From Microterricola viridarii (GTDB taxonomy: Bacteria; Actinomycetota; Actinomycetes; Actinomycetales; Microbacteriaceae): 64,000 bases of DNA. The number at the start of each line of letters is the position of its first letter. The stretch's first letter is position 1. Where the stretch lies: contig NZ_LT629742.1 in the NCBI RefSeq assembly GCF_900104895.1, forward strand, positions 1,550,001 through 1,614,000, in the 5' to 3' direction. Both the position numbers and the translations under genes were made by a program. The notes beneath the pieces were generated by a model that did not search any database, had not been told where the DNA came from, and was given only the letters and a program-made list of their open reading frames with translations. This document shows positions 41,430 to 50,714 of the stretch, one piece after another.

Positions 41430-42214
41430 CAGTGCCCCGGATCGCCCTGACCGCCGCGATCGGCCCCGCCGATGCGCCGCTGCTCGTGCTCGGCCCCTCG
41501 CTCGGCACCTCCAGCATCCTCTGGGAGCAGGCGGCACCCGCGCTCACCGAGCACTACCGGGTGCGGGCCTGGGACCTGCCCGGCCACGGCGCCTCCCCGG
41601 CGGCGACCGCGCCGTTCAGCGTTGCCGAGCTTGCCGATGCGGTGGCCGCTGCGGTGCGCGCCGGCGGCGACGAGACGCTGCTCTACGCCGGGGTGTCGCT
41701 CGGCGGGGCGACCGGGCTGGAGCTGGCGCTCCGGCACCCGGACCTCGTCACCGCGGCCGCGATCCTCGCCTCCGGCGCCCAGCTCGGCTCGCCGGAGGCC
41801 TGGCTGGAGCGCGCCGCCCAGGTGCGCAGGCAATCGACGTCCTCCCTGATCAGCGCCTCGGCCGGCCGCTGGTTCGCGCCCGGCTCGGTGGAGCGGGAGC
41901 CCGGCCTCACCGGGCGGCTACTGCACGCGCTGCAGGGCGCGGATGACGAGAGCTACGCACTCTGCTGCGAGGCGCTCGCCGGCCTGGACGTCCGCGAGCG
42001 GTTGGGCGAGATCTCGGCCCCCGTGCTGGCCGTCTGGGGCGAGTTCGACCAGGTCGCCCCCGAGGCCAAGGCCCGGGAGATCGCCGGCGGCGTGCAGCAC
42101 GGCGCGACGGCGCGCATCCCGGATGCGGCACACCTGCCGCCCGCCGAACAGCCAGGGGCCACGGCAGACGAGCTGCTGGCGTTCTTCACCCACACACGAG
42201 AGGCACGGGCATGA
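41426..42214 (+). CDS. pcaD: 3-Oxoadipate enol-lactonase
   Basis: A 262-aa alpha/beta hydrolase that opens beta-ketoadipate enol-lactone. The nucleophile is Ser91 in GVSLGG, the acid lies in WGEFDQ, and the histidine in DAAHLPPAEQP. ATG 41426 overlaps pcaB, and its stop overlaps pcaC. In many actinobacteria PcaD and PcaC are fused (PcaL); here they are separate but joined by a 4-nt overlap. Confidence 0.93.
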   Translation: MTVPRIALTAAIGPADAPLLVLGPSLGTSSILWEQAAPALTEHYRVRAWDLPGHGASPAATAPFSVAELADAVAAAVRAGGDETLLYAGVSLGGATGLELALRHPDLVTAAAILASGAQLGSPEAWLERAAQVRRQSTSSLISASAGRWFAPGSVEREPGLTGRLLHALQGADDESYALCCEALAGLDVRERLGEISAPVLAVWGEFDQVAPEAKAREIAGGVQHGATARIPDAAHLPPAEQPGATADELLAFFTHTREARA

Positions 42215-42612
42215 GCAGGCCGGACGGCACAGGGCTGAGCGACGCGGAGCGCTACGAGCAGGGCATGCAGGTCAGGCGCGCGGTGCTCTCCGACGCGCAC
42301 GTCGACCGTGCGACGGCATCCGTGACCCCGGTGACCGCGGACTACCAGGATTTCATCACCCGCGTCGCGTGGGGCGACATCTGGTCGCGCCCGGGGCTCG
42401 ACCGGCGTGCGCGCTCGGTCGGCGTCATCACCGCGCTCATCGCCCTCGGCCACGACGAGGAGCTCGCCATGCACCTGCGGGCGGGCCTGCGCAACGGCCT
42501 CACCGTCGCCGAGATCAGCGAGGTGATCCTGCAGAGCGCCATCTACTGCGGGGTGCCGGCGGCCAACACGGCGTTCCGCATCGCCGCGGAGGTCTTCGCC
42601 GAGAATCCCTGA
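42211..42612 (+). CDS. pcaC: 4-Carboxymuconolactone decarboxylase
   Basis: A 133-aa decarboxylase of the AhpD-like fold. RYEQGMQVRRAVL, DFITRVAWGDIWSRPGLDRRARS and GLTVAEISEVILQSAIYCGVPAANTAFR are family motifs. It completes the pcaHGBDC operon. The later steps (pcaIJ, pcaF) are not in this window, although a thiolase is present at 52.7 kb in another context. Confidence 0.95.
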   Translation: MSRPDGTGLSDAERYEQGMQVRRAVLSDAHVDRATASVTPVTADYQDFITRVAWGDIWSRPGLDRRARSVGVITALIALGHDEELAMHLRAGLRNGLTVAEISEVILQSAIYCGVPAANTAFRIAAEVFAENP

Positions 42613-42643
42613 TTCTTCTCGCCCGCCCGAGCGGCTCCGGGTC

Positions 42644-42649
42644 TATGAT
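42644..42649 (+). promoter_or_regulatory. Candidate -10 box downstream of pcaC
   Basis: TATGAT, close to consensus, lies 68 nt before the ATG of the small secreted protein at 42718. Confidence 0.35.
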
Positions 42650-42717
42650 CGCGCCAGAAGCCGCTCGCGCGCCTGCGGATCCGACGCAGCATCGCGAACG
42701 GGGAATGCGACGATGCT

Positions 42718-43110
42718 ATGACACGCGTGCCGGGGATGCGAGACGTGCTTCGCCGCGTGAGCATTGCCGGCGCCGCCCTGGCCGTGCTGAGCGGCCTCAC
42801 GCTCGCCGGCTCGCTCACGTCTGAGCTGGAGTTTCAGGGCTCTGACCGGGGATTCGCATCGACATCCGTGGGCGCGGAGGGCGCAGAGGGCGACAAGGAG
42901 CGCGCCGACGCCGATGACGGGCTGCCCGCCGCCCGCGCGGTGGATCCGCCGGGCCTGGTCATGTTGCACGGCCGCGTGGTCGAGGATGCCGACGCCGCGC
43001 GCTTCGTCACGATGACGCGGAGCCGCGGCCCCCCTCTGCCCGCTGCCGTCAAGACAACGCCGCGAGAAAGCGGCTCGTGGGGCATCCACCCGTACCCCCA
43101 AAACGGGTGA
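42718..43110 (+). CDS. Small predicted secreted or membrane-anchored protein
   Basis: A 130-aa protein with an N-terminal hydrophobic segment (SIAGAALAVLSGLTLAGSLTS) preceded by arginines, so probably a signal peptide or anchor. The rest is acidic and low in structure, then Pro-rich. I see no known domain. It lies just upstream of the large peroxidase gene in the same direction, with a TATGAT box in front. It could also be a chance frame. Confidence 0.45.
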   Translation: MTRVPGMRDVLRRVSIAGAALAVLSGLTLAGSLTSELEFQGSDRGFASTSVGAEGAEGDKERADADDGLPAARAVDPPGLVMLHGRVVEDADAARFVTMTRSRGPPLPAAVKTTPRESGSWGIHPYPQNG

Positions 43111-43204
43111 CATTAACAAGGCATTACTTGAGGTGTGCTCACCTTCGGGAGTAGACACACTCATGTAGCACGGGAACCCGAAGCCCAGCTACTGGAAAGG
43201 GGCA

Positions 43205-46200
43205 ATGGTGCCCCCTCTTCCATCGGAATCGGGCCTGCCTCAGCGTCTCGACGCTCCGTTGGAGGGATCCGCCGTGTTGAACTTGCCTCAGACCCACTCG
43301 CCGCTGGTGAATGAGCGGCGGCAGTACCGCCGACGACTCGTCATCGCCGTCATCGCGACCGTCGCCGTCGCACTCGGTGGGAGCATCACCCAGAACGCGC
43401 TGCCGGCCCAGGCCGTGGCGACGGACACGAACCCCTCCTTCCGCATCGTCGAGGAGGACCTGGCGTTCATTCTGAGACAGATCCAGATAGCCGAGGCCCA
43501 CGCCGCCGGCGGAGCACTGCTCTGCGACGAGATCACCGACGTCAGCGGCAAATGCGTTCCGTCGCCCGCCCTCCCGATGGGGCTGCGCACCGTCGACGGC
43601 TCGTTCAACAACTTGGTCGCCGGCCAGCAGGACTACGGCGCCGCAGACCGCGTTTTCCCCCAGCTGCTGCCGCAGGAGTGGCGCCAGGCCGACCCGGCGC
43701 CGGCGGCCGCCCCGCCGCAGACCGGCGACACCAGCGCCTGTGCCGACCCGGCATCCACCTGCTACGCGATGAATGACGGATTCGTTTACGACTCCGACCC
43801 GCGCACCATCAGCAACCTGATCGTCGACCAGACCCGCGGCAACCCGGCCGCGCTGAACGCCGCCGTGAACACGCCGGGATCGACAGAAGACCTGGCGACG
43901 GGGCGGCTGTTCATCCCGAACACCTCACCGGACGAGGGGCTCTCCGCCCCGTTCAACACGTGGCTGGGCTTCTTCGGCCAGTTCTTCGACCACGGCCTCG
44001 ACCTGGTGAACAAGGGCGAGAACGGCACAATCGTGGTGCCACTGCAGCCGGATGACCCGCTCTACGTCGCCGGCAGCCGCACGAACTTCCTGACGCTGAC
44101 GCGGGCAACGCGCTTCAACGAGGCGGGGGAGAGAGACCCGAACGGCACCTCGCACAACAACCAGACCACCCCCTACGTCGACCAGAACCAGACCTACACC
44201 TCGCACCCCTCGCACCAGGTCTTCCTGCGCGAGTACGAGCTGGTCGGCGGCAAGCCGGTCGACACCGGCCGGCTGCTGGACGGGCGCCAGCCCGACGGCA
44301 GCCGTGCCGGCCTGGCCACCTGGAACGACATCAAGGCCCAGGCGCAGACGGTGCTCGGCATCAACCTCGGGGACGCCGACGTGCTTGACGTCCCGCTGCT
44401 GGCCACCGACCTCTACGGCAACTTCCTGCCGGGTGAGAACGGCCTGCCGGTGCTGGTCACCCTCGCCGGCCCGGTGGAGGGCAACCTCCAGGCGCCGATC
44501 TCGACGGCGGATGCCGCGGGCACGGGCCACGCCTTCCTCGACGACATCGCCCACGGCGCCACGCCGAGCGTCGCGCTGGACGGGAACGGCGACCCCGTGC
44601 GGGACGCCTCCGGCGAGCTCGTGCTGACCGGCTACGACAACGTCACGCTCGGTGAGCACTTCGCCACTGGCGACGGCCGCGGCAACGAGAACATCGGCCT
44701 GACCGCCGTGCACCACGTGTTCCACTCGGAGCACAACCGCATGATCGACGAGATCGAATCCCTGCTGAACAAGCCGGAGAACGCCGAGTTGAAGAAGGCC
44801 TACCTCGGCGAGGCGAACAACTGGCCTGCACTGCGCGAGAGCGACAGGCTGCCGGGTGCAGAAGCCGACAACTGGAGCTATGCACAGCGCCTCTTCCAGG
44901 CCGCGCGCTTCGTCACCGAGATGCAGTACCAGCACCTCGTGTTCGAGGAGTACGCCCGCACGATCCAGCCCTCCATCGATGCCGTCGTCTTCAACGAGAA
45001 CAGCTATGACGGCACCATCGACCCGGCCATCGTGGCCGAGTTCGCCCACGTCGTCTACCGCTTCGGCCACTCCATGATGACCGAGGATGTCGCGCGCCGA
45101 GACTTCGGGACGAGCGACGTGCCCCTGCTGGACGGATTCCTGAACCCGCGCAGCTTCGACAACGACGGCGCGCTCTCACCCGACGAGGCGGCCGGATCGA
45201 TCGTGAACGGGACGACAGACCAGGTCGCCAACCAGATCGATGAGTTCATCGTCGACACGCTCCGCAACAACCTGCTCGGGCTGCCGCTGGACCTGGCCAC
45301 GATCAACCTGGTGCGTGCCCGGGATGCCGGTGTGCCGTCGCTGCAGACGGCGCGGCAGACGCTGTACGCCGCCAGCGGCGACTCGGTGCTCCGCCCCTAC
45401 GAGAACTGGGTCGACTTCGGCCTCAACCTCAAGACCGGCGACAACTTCGGCCGCACCGGCAGCAACGCCTCGCTGGTGAACTTCGTCGCCGCCTACGGCC
45501 GGCACCCCAGCGTGGCGGACGCCTCATCGATGGCCGCCAAGCGGGAGGCCGCCGAACTGCTCGTGAACGGCACGCCGGCCCCGGTGCCGCTGTCGGCCCG
45601 CTTCGGCGGAGCTGACCGATTCGACACCGCCGCGCTGCTCAGCCGGGCGAACTTTGAGCCCGGCGTCGCGACAGCGTTCGTGACCGTCGGAACGAACTTC
45701 CCCGACGCGCTCTCCGGCGGCCCCGCCGCTGCGATCGCCAACGCACCGATCCTGCTCACCCACACCGCGAGCCTCCCGCGGGCGACGGCGGCAGAACTCG
45801 CGAGGCTCCAGCCGCAGAGCATCACGGTGCTGGGCGGGGAGCACGTCGTTGACCCCGCGGTGTTCGAGACGCTGAGCGCCTACACCTCGGGGCCCGTTAC
45901 TCGTCTCGCCGGAGCCGATCGGTATGAGACGGCCGCCGCCGTGAGTGCCGCGACCTTCCGCGGCAAGGCTGGCGTGGCCTACATCGCAACCGGGGCGAAC
46001 TTCCCCGACGCCTTGGCGGCATCCGCCGCGGCGGGCGCCGAGGGCACCACCGAAGGCCGGGGGCCGGTGCTCCTCGTGGCCGACGGGGCGATTCCCGCGG
46101 CGACGGCCGCAGAGCTGACGAGGCTCAAGCCGACCAAGATCGTCGTGCTCGGCGGAACAAGCGTCATCTCGCCCTCTGTCGCCGCCGGCCTGCGGAAGTT

Positions 46201-48946
46201 CACCGCCGGCAAGGTGGTGCGGATCGCGGGCGCCGATCGCTACGGCACCGCCATCGAGAACAGCCGCGCATCACTGCCGAAGGGTGCGACGACGGCGTAC
46301 ATCGCGACGGGCGCGAACTTCCCGGACGCCCTGGCCGCCGCCCCCGTCGCTGCGGTGAACAACGCGCCCCTGCTGCTCGTGCCGAGCGCCGAGCTGCTGC
46401 CGGCCGTCAAGGCCGAGCTGCGGCGCCTCGGCGTCACCAAGGTCGTCGTCCTCGGTGGCGACGCCGTGGTGAACGTCTCGGTGCAGGCAGACATGGAGGC
46501 CGCGATCGACCCCAACATCGTCGCACCCGACGACCGGCTCGAATTCATGAACGGCGTCGGCAGCTGGGCCGCGGATGCCGCGGGCGTCGACCCCACCGGC
46601 CTCGGAGACATCGACATGTGGGTCGGCGGGCTCGCCGAGGCGCTCAACCCCTTCGGGGGCATGCTCGGATCGACGTTCAACGTCGTCTTCGAGCGGCAAC
46701 TCGAGAACCTGCAGTTCGGCGATCGCTTCTACTACCTGTTCCGCAACCAGGGGCAGCAGCTGTTCGCGGCGCTGGAGGCCAGCTCCTTCTCCGACCTGAT
46801 CAAGCGCAACACGGCCGCCACCGACCTGCCCGCGAACATCTTCTCGGTGCAGGACCCGATGATCGACCTCGATGCCATCCCGAACCCGCTGCCGGCGGAC
46901 CTCGCCAAGTTCTCGCAGATGCTAGACGGCACCTACCGCTGGGCGGGTGACGAGCACATCGAGATCCACGGCACAGAGGCCGAGGACAGGATGCGCGGCG
47001 GCCAGGGCGACGACTCGCTGTTCGGCAACGGCGGCAACGACCGGATCGAGGGCGGCGACGGCAACGACCTGCTGCTCGGCAACAGCGGCGACGACATCCT
47101 CACCGACAGCTTCGGCGACGACAACCTCAAGGGCGGCCTCGGCAACGACGCCCTGGACGGCGGACCCGGAATCAACCTGCTGTTCGGCAGCCACGGCGAC
47201 GACTACCTGGTCTCCGGCGGCGACACCGACAACACCAGCTTCGCCGGGACCGGCGATGACATCACGGTCGGCGGAGCCGGGCGGATGATCGTCTTCGGCG
47301 GCGAGGGCAACGACTGGGTCGAGGGCGGGAAGCACGGCGACCTGCTGCAGGGAGACAACGGCAACCAGTTCCAGAACGACACGACAGGAGGCGCGGACGT
47401 CGTCATCGGCGGCAGCGGCAACGACGATGTGGAAGGTGAGGGCGGTGACGACATCCTCGTCGGCCAGGCCCTCGGCACCGACCGCTACCTCGGCAACCTC
47501 GGCTTCGACTGGCTGACGTACTACGGGACGAAGATGCCGGTCACCGCCGACATGATGGTCAACCGCCTCACCGCACCCGGCGCGATCGCGGTGCGCGCGC
47601 GCTTCGACCAGCTGGAGGCCCTCTCCGGCGGTTCCGGCGACGACACCCTGCGCGGCTCCCGTAAGCTGCCCGACGAGTACCGTGACACGGATGCGGTGCT
47701 CGAGAAGGCGACGGAGGCCAGCCTCGACCTGGTCGCCGGACTCGAGGCGCTCCTGCGCCCCGGGGGCGGCCATGAGGACTACGCGCTGCGCTTCATGGAC
47801 AACCCGCTCGCCCTGGACAGCGACGGCGTCAGCAACATCCTGATCGGCGGTGCCGGCAATGACACCATCGAGGGGCGCGAGGGCGACGACTTCCTCGACG
47901 GCGACGCCTACCTGCGCACACAGCTGGTGCACCTCCCGACCGGTCAGAAGTTCGACAGCGCGCGCGAGCTGCACGCTGCGATCTTCGCCGGCGAGATCAA
48001 CCCGGGAGACATCGACATCGAGCGGGCCATCGAGGTGGACCAGGCGACCGACTCGATCGACACGGTGGTGTACCTCGGCAGCATGAGCGAGTACTCCATC
48101 ACCGAGACGGTGCCCGGCTCCGGCTATTACCGAGTGCTGCACGCCGGCGCGGCGGAGCCGGAGGAGAGCGAAGGGGCAGACATCGTCCGCAACTTCGAGC
48201 GGATCCAGTTCAGCGACGGATGCTACGAGTTCGCCACCGGGGCGGCCTGCGTCGCCGAGGGCGCCGTGGCGCTCAGCTTCGAGGCACCCCTGGCGGAGGA
48301 CAAGCCGGTGACGGCGACGATGCTCGGCCTCGGCGGGGCTCCGTTCGACACCGCGGGCATCAGCAACGTGCGCTACCACTGGTACGCGGGCGAGCCAGGC
48401 GACGGCAACGACATCGGCGAGTGGGAACTCCTGCAGAGCACCGGGCCGAACCCGGGCACGCTGACGGAGAGCACGTGGTCGGCCACGGATGCCGCGGTGG
48501 GCTCCGTGTTGCGCGTCGTCGTCAACTACACCGGGCCGGACGGCCGGGTGCGGGCGATCGTGTCGGAGACCACGGCCGACACGGTGGCCAACGTCAACGA
48601 TGTCCCGTCGGAGGTCGTGCTGCGCACCGCAGAGGGCCTGCACGTCGGGGCCGGGCTCCTCGCCCAGCCGTTCACCGACGGGGACGGCCTGGCTGAGGCG
48701 GCCGAGGCCGGCATCGTCTACGAATGGCAGCGCTCGCTGGACGGCTTCGCCACCCACGAGGTGATCGCCGGGGCCGGCGGCACCGCCTACCTGCTGCAGG
48801 CGGCAGACCTCGGCGCCGGCATCCGCGTGGTCGTGCGCTACACCGATGATCTCGGCACGGAGGAGGCGAACACCTCCGCGGCGGTCGGTCCGGTCACGGA
48901 CGTGCCTGTCGCGCCGTCTCCGGAGCCGGTGGCGCTGGCTCCGTAG
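43205..48946 (+). CDS. Secreted heme peroxidase with internal CWB2 cell-wall-binding repeats and RTX domain
   Basis: A 1913-aa exported protein. The signal region is RRRLVIAVIATVAVALGG with cleavage after AQAVA. An animal-type heme peroxidase domain follows: distal His about 263 in GQFFDHGLDL, Arg in SEHNR (about 512), proximal His about 622 in YRFGHSMM. This domain is interrupted at about residue 795 by three cell-wall-binding type 2 repeats (about 799-1102; AGADRYETA, TGANFPDALAA and VVLGG motifs) and resumes at about 1108 with DRLEFMNG and DIDMWVGGLAE. RTX nonapeptides (GGxGNDxLx) occupy about 1257-1425 and 1545-1560. Two Ig-like domains end the protein. ATG 43205 follows AAAGGGG. It probably works at the cell surface as an oxidant-producing enzyme. 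Confidence 0.92.
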   Translation: MVPPLPSESGLPQRLDAPLEGSAVLNLPQTHSPLVNERRQYRRRLVIAVIATVAVALGGSITQNALPAQAVATDTNPSFRIVEEDLAFILRQIQIAEAHAAGGALLCDEITDVSGKCVPSPALPMGLRTVDGSFNNLVAGQQDYGAADRVFPQLLPQEWRQADPAPAAAPPQTGDTSACADPASTCYAMNDGFVYDSDPRTISNLIVDQTRGNPAALNAAVNTPGSTEDLATGRLFIPNTSPDEGLSAPFNTWLGFFGQFFDHGLDLVNKGENGTIVVPLQPDDPLYVAGSRTNFLTLTRATRFNEAGERDPNGTSHNNQTTPYVDQNQTYTSHPSHQVFLREYELVGGKPVDTGRLLDGRQPDGSRAGLATWNDIKAQAQTVLGINLGDADVLDVPLLATDLYGNFLPGENGLPVLVTLAGPVEGNLQAPISTADAAGTGHAFLDDIAHGATPSVALDGNGDPVRDASGELVLTGYDNVTLGEHFATGDGRGNENIGLTAVHHVFHSEHNRMIDEIESLLNKPENAELKKAYLGEANNWPALRESDRLPGAEADNWSYAQRLFQAARFVTEMQYQHLVFEEYARTIQPSIDAVVFNENSYDGTIDPAIVAEFAHVVYRFGHSMMTEDVARRDFGTSDVPLLDGFLNPRSFDNDGALSPDEAAGSIVNGTTDQVANQIDEFIVDTLRNNLLGLPLDLATINLVRARDAGVPSLQTARQTLYAASGDSVLRPYENWVDFGLNLKTGDNFGRTGSNASLVNFVAAYGRHPSVADASSMAAKREAAELLVNGTPAPVPLSARFGGADRFDTAALLSRANFEPGVATAFVTVGTNFPDALSGGPAAAIANAPILLTHTASLPRATAAELARLQPQSITVLGGEHVVDPAVFETLSAYTSGPVTRLAGADRYETAAAVSAATFRGKAGVAYIATGANFPDALAASAAAGAEGTTEGRGPVLLVADGAIPAATAAELTRLKPTKIVVLGGTSVISPSVAAGLRKFTAGKVVRIAGADRYGTAIENSRASLPKGATTAYIATGANFPDALAAAPVAAVNNAPLLLVPSAELLPAVKAELRRLGVTKVVVLGGDAVVNVSVQADMEAAIDPNIVAPDDRLEFMNGVGSWAADAAGVDPTGLGDIDMWVGGLAEALNPFGGMLGSTFNVVFERQLENLQFGDRFYYLFRNQGQQLFAALEASSFSDLIKRNTAATDLPANIFSVQDPMIDLDAIPNPLPADLAKFSQMLDGTYRWAGDEHIEIHGTEAEDRMRGGQGDDSLFGNGGNDRIEGGDGNDLLLGNSGDDILTDSFGDDNLKGGLGNDALDGGPGINLLFGSHGDDYLVSGGDTDNTSFAGTGDDITVGGAGRMIVFGGEGNDWVEGGKHGDLLQGDNGNQFQNDTTGGADVVIGGSGNDDVEGEGGDDILVGQALGTDRYLGNLGFDWLTYYGTKMPVTADMMVNRLTAPGAIAVRARFDQLEALSGGSGDDTLRGSRKLPDEYRDTDAVLEKATEASLDLVAGLEALLRPGGGHEDYALRFMDNPLALDSDGVSNILIGGAGNDTIEGREGDDFLDGDAYLRTQLVHLPTGQKFDSARELHAAIFAGEINPGDIDIERAIEVDQATDSIDTVVYLGSMSEYSITETVPGSGYYRVLHAGAAEPEESEGADIVRNFERIQFSDGCYEFATGAACVAEGAVALSFEAPLAEDKPVTATMLGLGGAPFDTAGISNVRYHWYAGEPGDGNDIGEWELLQSTGPNPGTLTESTWSATDAAVGSVLRVVVNYTGPDGRVRAIVSETTADTVANVNDVPSEVVLRTAEGLHVGAGLLAQPFTDGDGLAEAAEAGIVYEWQRSLDGFATHEVIAGAGGTAYLLQAADLGAGIRVVVRYTDDLGTEEANTSAAVGPVTDVPVAPSPEPVALAP

Positions 48947-48968
48947 GGGGAGTCGGCGCCGGAAACAG

Positions 48969-49002
48969 GTGAGGGGTGCGGCCGTGCGGCCACACCCCTC
49001 AC
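48969..49002. terminator. Strong stem-loop after the peroxidase gene
   Basis: GTGAGGGGTG-C-GGCC with its complement GGCC-A-CACCCCTCAC around a 4-nt loop: 14 paired bases with one mismatch, between two convergent genes. Confidence 0.7.
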
Positions 49003-49020
49003 CCGTCTGTCACCGGGCGT

Positions 49021-49548
49021 CTAGCGGGCCGCGCCCGCGAGCGATCCGGTGGTCCGTGCGGACGGGTCGTAGATCATGCAGGTGACGAGGCGGTCGTCGG
49101 CCTGCTCCCAGCTCTCCTTCGTCGGCGTGAACGGGTAGAAGTCGAGAGTGGACTCCTCGTAGGAGATGCCCGCGAAAGCGGGGAACGCGACGTAGCAGGC
49201 GTCGAGTGCCTCCTCGTAGACGGCGTCGTCGCCGGGGAACTCGGCGACGGTGAAGGTGTGCTCGAAGTAGGCCTCCTCGTCGTGCGGCTCGCCGCACGGC
49301 ACGACGGGGACGTCGTAGACGGTGTCGCCGCTGACCTCGTTCATGCAATCGCCCACCTGGATCGAGAACACGTCGGCCTGGCCGGACTCGGTGATCTCCT
49401 GCGTCGCCGCGTCACGCACGGGCGGGGCCGCAGCGGATCCGAGGACACCTTGCAACACGGAGCAGCCGCTCAGCGTGATGGCCAGGGCGGCTGCGGCCGC
49501 CACGGCGCCGGTGTGGCGGGCGAAGCGGGCAATTGTCGAAGTGTTCAC
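49021..49548 (-). CDS. Septum-formation family lipoprotein
   Basis: A 175-aa lipoprotein: a signal with LSGC lipobox (VAAAAALAITLSGC), then a domain with VGDCMNE, VPCGEPHDEEAYF and two further cysteines (DACYVAF, VTCMIYD), the pattern of the actinobacterial septum-formation domain. The cysteines may form two disulfides. GTG 49548 has ATGGAGC upstream; the frame is open further but without a sensible signal. A role in division is inferred from the family only. Confidence 0.82.
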   Translation of the reverse strand: MNTSTIARFARHTGAVAAAAALAITLSGCSVLQGVLGSAAAPPVRDAATQEITESGQADVFSIQVGDCMNEVSGDTVYDVPVVPCGEPHDEEAYFEHTFTVAEFPGDDAVYEEALDACYVAFPAFAGISYEESTLDFYPFTPTKESWEQADDRLVTCMIYDPSARTTGSLAGAAR

Positions 49549-49682
49549 GATGCTCCATCTGCAGGGTGGACGGGGGCGTCTACCCCCAAATGGGGATGGT
49601 ATCGGCGGGACCAGTCCGGGGCAAATCGGTGGGAGGTGGATCCCTCGGTGAGGCGTGGAGCGCCGCTGCGGACGCCGGGCGC

Positions 49683-50477
49683 CTACTTCAGGGCGTCGAG
49701 CACGGCCTCGTGCAGCAGGCCGTTGCTGGCCAGCGCGTTGCCGTGCCACGGTCCGGGCTCGCCGGTGACCGAGGTGAAGCGACCGCCGGCCTCCTCGACG
49801 ATCGGCACCAGGGCCGCCAGGTCGTAGGGCTTCACATCGAACTCGCCGGCCACGTCGATGAGCCCCTCGGCGAGCAGCATGTACGACCACATGTCGCCGT
49901 ATGCCCGGTCGCGCCAGACGGAGCGGGTCAGCGCGATCAGTCGGTCCAGGTAGCCGGCCTCATCCCACTGGGCGATGCTGTTGAAGCTGAGCGAGGCGTC
50001 GGCGAGCTCGCGCACGCCGCTCACTCGCAGCTGGCGCGGTGCGGCGTCGCCCTCCTGGATGAAGGCGCCGCCGCCGGATGCCGCCCACCAGCGCGAGGCC
50101 ATGGCGGGCGCGCTGACGACGCCGAGCACGGGGTGGCCGTCGACGCTCAGCGAGATGAGGGTGGCCCAGACGGGCACCCCGCGCAGGAAGTTCGCGGTGC
50201 CGTCGATCGGGTCGATGATCCACTGCCGGGTGCTCCCGCCCTCTGTGCCGTACTCCTCGCCGAGGATGCCGTCGCCGGGGCGGGCCTCGGCGATGCGGGC
50301 GCGGATGGCCCGCTCGACGGCCTGGTCGGCATCCGTCACGAAGGTGCGGTCGGGCTTGGTCGAGATCTCGAGGTCGTTCGAGCGGAAGCGATCGAACGAG
50401 ATCGCGTCGGCGATGTCGGCCAATTCTTGTGCGAGGATGAGGTCAAGCGCCAGGGGCGAGTTCGCTGCTGAATTCAC
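49683..50477 (-). CDS. hisN: Histidinol-phosphatase, inositol monophosphatase family
   Basis: A 264-aa phosphatase of the IMPase fold. The metal sites are EEYG (Glu74-Glu75) and DPIDGTANF (89-97), with a second Asp in the KPYDLAALVPIVEEAGG signature. Sequence type and length fit HisN, which dephosphorylates histidinol phosphate in actinobacteria; other IMPase substrates cannot be excluded. GTG 50477 has TAGGCT 6 nt upstream on the minus strand. A 16-bp palindrome lies in the -35 region. Confidence 0.88.
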   Translation of the reverse strand: MNSAANSPLALDLILAQELADIADAISFDRFRSNDLEISTKPDRTFVTDADQAVERAIRARIAEARPGDGILGEEYGTEGGSTRQWIIDPIDGTANFLRGVPVWATLISLSVDGHPVLGVVSAPAMASRWWAASGGGAFIQEGDAAPRQLRVSGVRELADASLSFNSIAQWDEAGYLDRLIALTRSVWRDRAYGDMWSYMLLAEGLIDVAGEFDVKPYDLAALVPIVEEAGGRFTSVTGEPGPWHGNALASNGLLHEAVLDALK

Positions 50478-50483
50478 AGATGC

Positions 50484-50515
50484 AGCCTATCGGCGCAGAC
50501 GGAACGGCCGTTCCG
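50484..50515 (-). promoter_or_regulatory. hisN promoter with overlapping palindrome
   Basis: Minus-strand TAGGCT (50484-50489) is 6 nt from GTG 50477. CGGAACGGCCGTTCCG (50500-50515), a perfect 16-bp palindrome, lies where the -35 element would be and could be an operator. Confidence 0.4.
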
Positions 50516-50604
50516 ACACTCCCGGGATCTGACGATTCGCCAGCTCAGAAATCAGATGGTAATGTTTTATCTCGGCCCGGGAAGCGCAAAACGGGCCAAG
50601 ATAC

Positions 50605-50680
50605 GCACCTCTAGCTCAATCGGCAGAGCAACTGACTCTTAATCAGTGGGTTCTCGGTTCAAGTCCGAGGGGGTGCACCA
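50605..50680 (+). tRNA. tRNA-Lys (anticodon CTT)
   Basis: GCACCTC pairs with GGGGTGC in the acceptor stem (one T-G). The D-arm is GCTCAATCGGCAGAGC, the anticodon stem CTGA-CT-CTT-AA-TCAG, and the T-arm TCGGTTCAAGTCCGA. CCA is encoded at 50678-50680. It reads AAG. Confidence 0.97.
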
Positions 50681-50682
50681 CC

Positions 50683-50714
50683 AAAACCCCGGTCTCTCAC
50701 GAGGCCGGGGTTTT
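50683..50714 (+). terminator. Intrinsic terminator after tRNA-Lys
   Basis: AAAACCCCGG (50683-50692) pairs with CCGGGGTTTT (50705-50714), followed by a T-rich CTCGTT. This is a classic rho-independent structure 2 nt after the tRNA. Confidence 0.85.

Noticed and set aside
44000-45600. Peroxidase gene as a frameshifted pair of genes
   Set aside because: The frame is uninterrupted over 1913 codons and every domain is in phase, so the interruption by CWB2 repeats is a domain insertion and not a gene fusion by sequence error.
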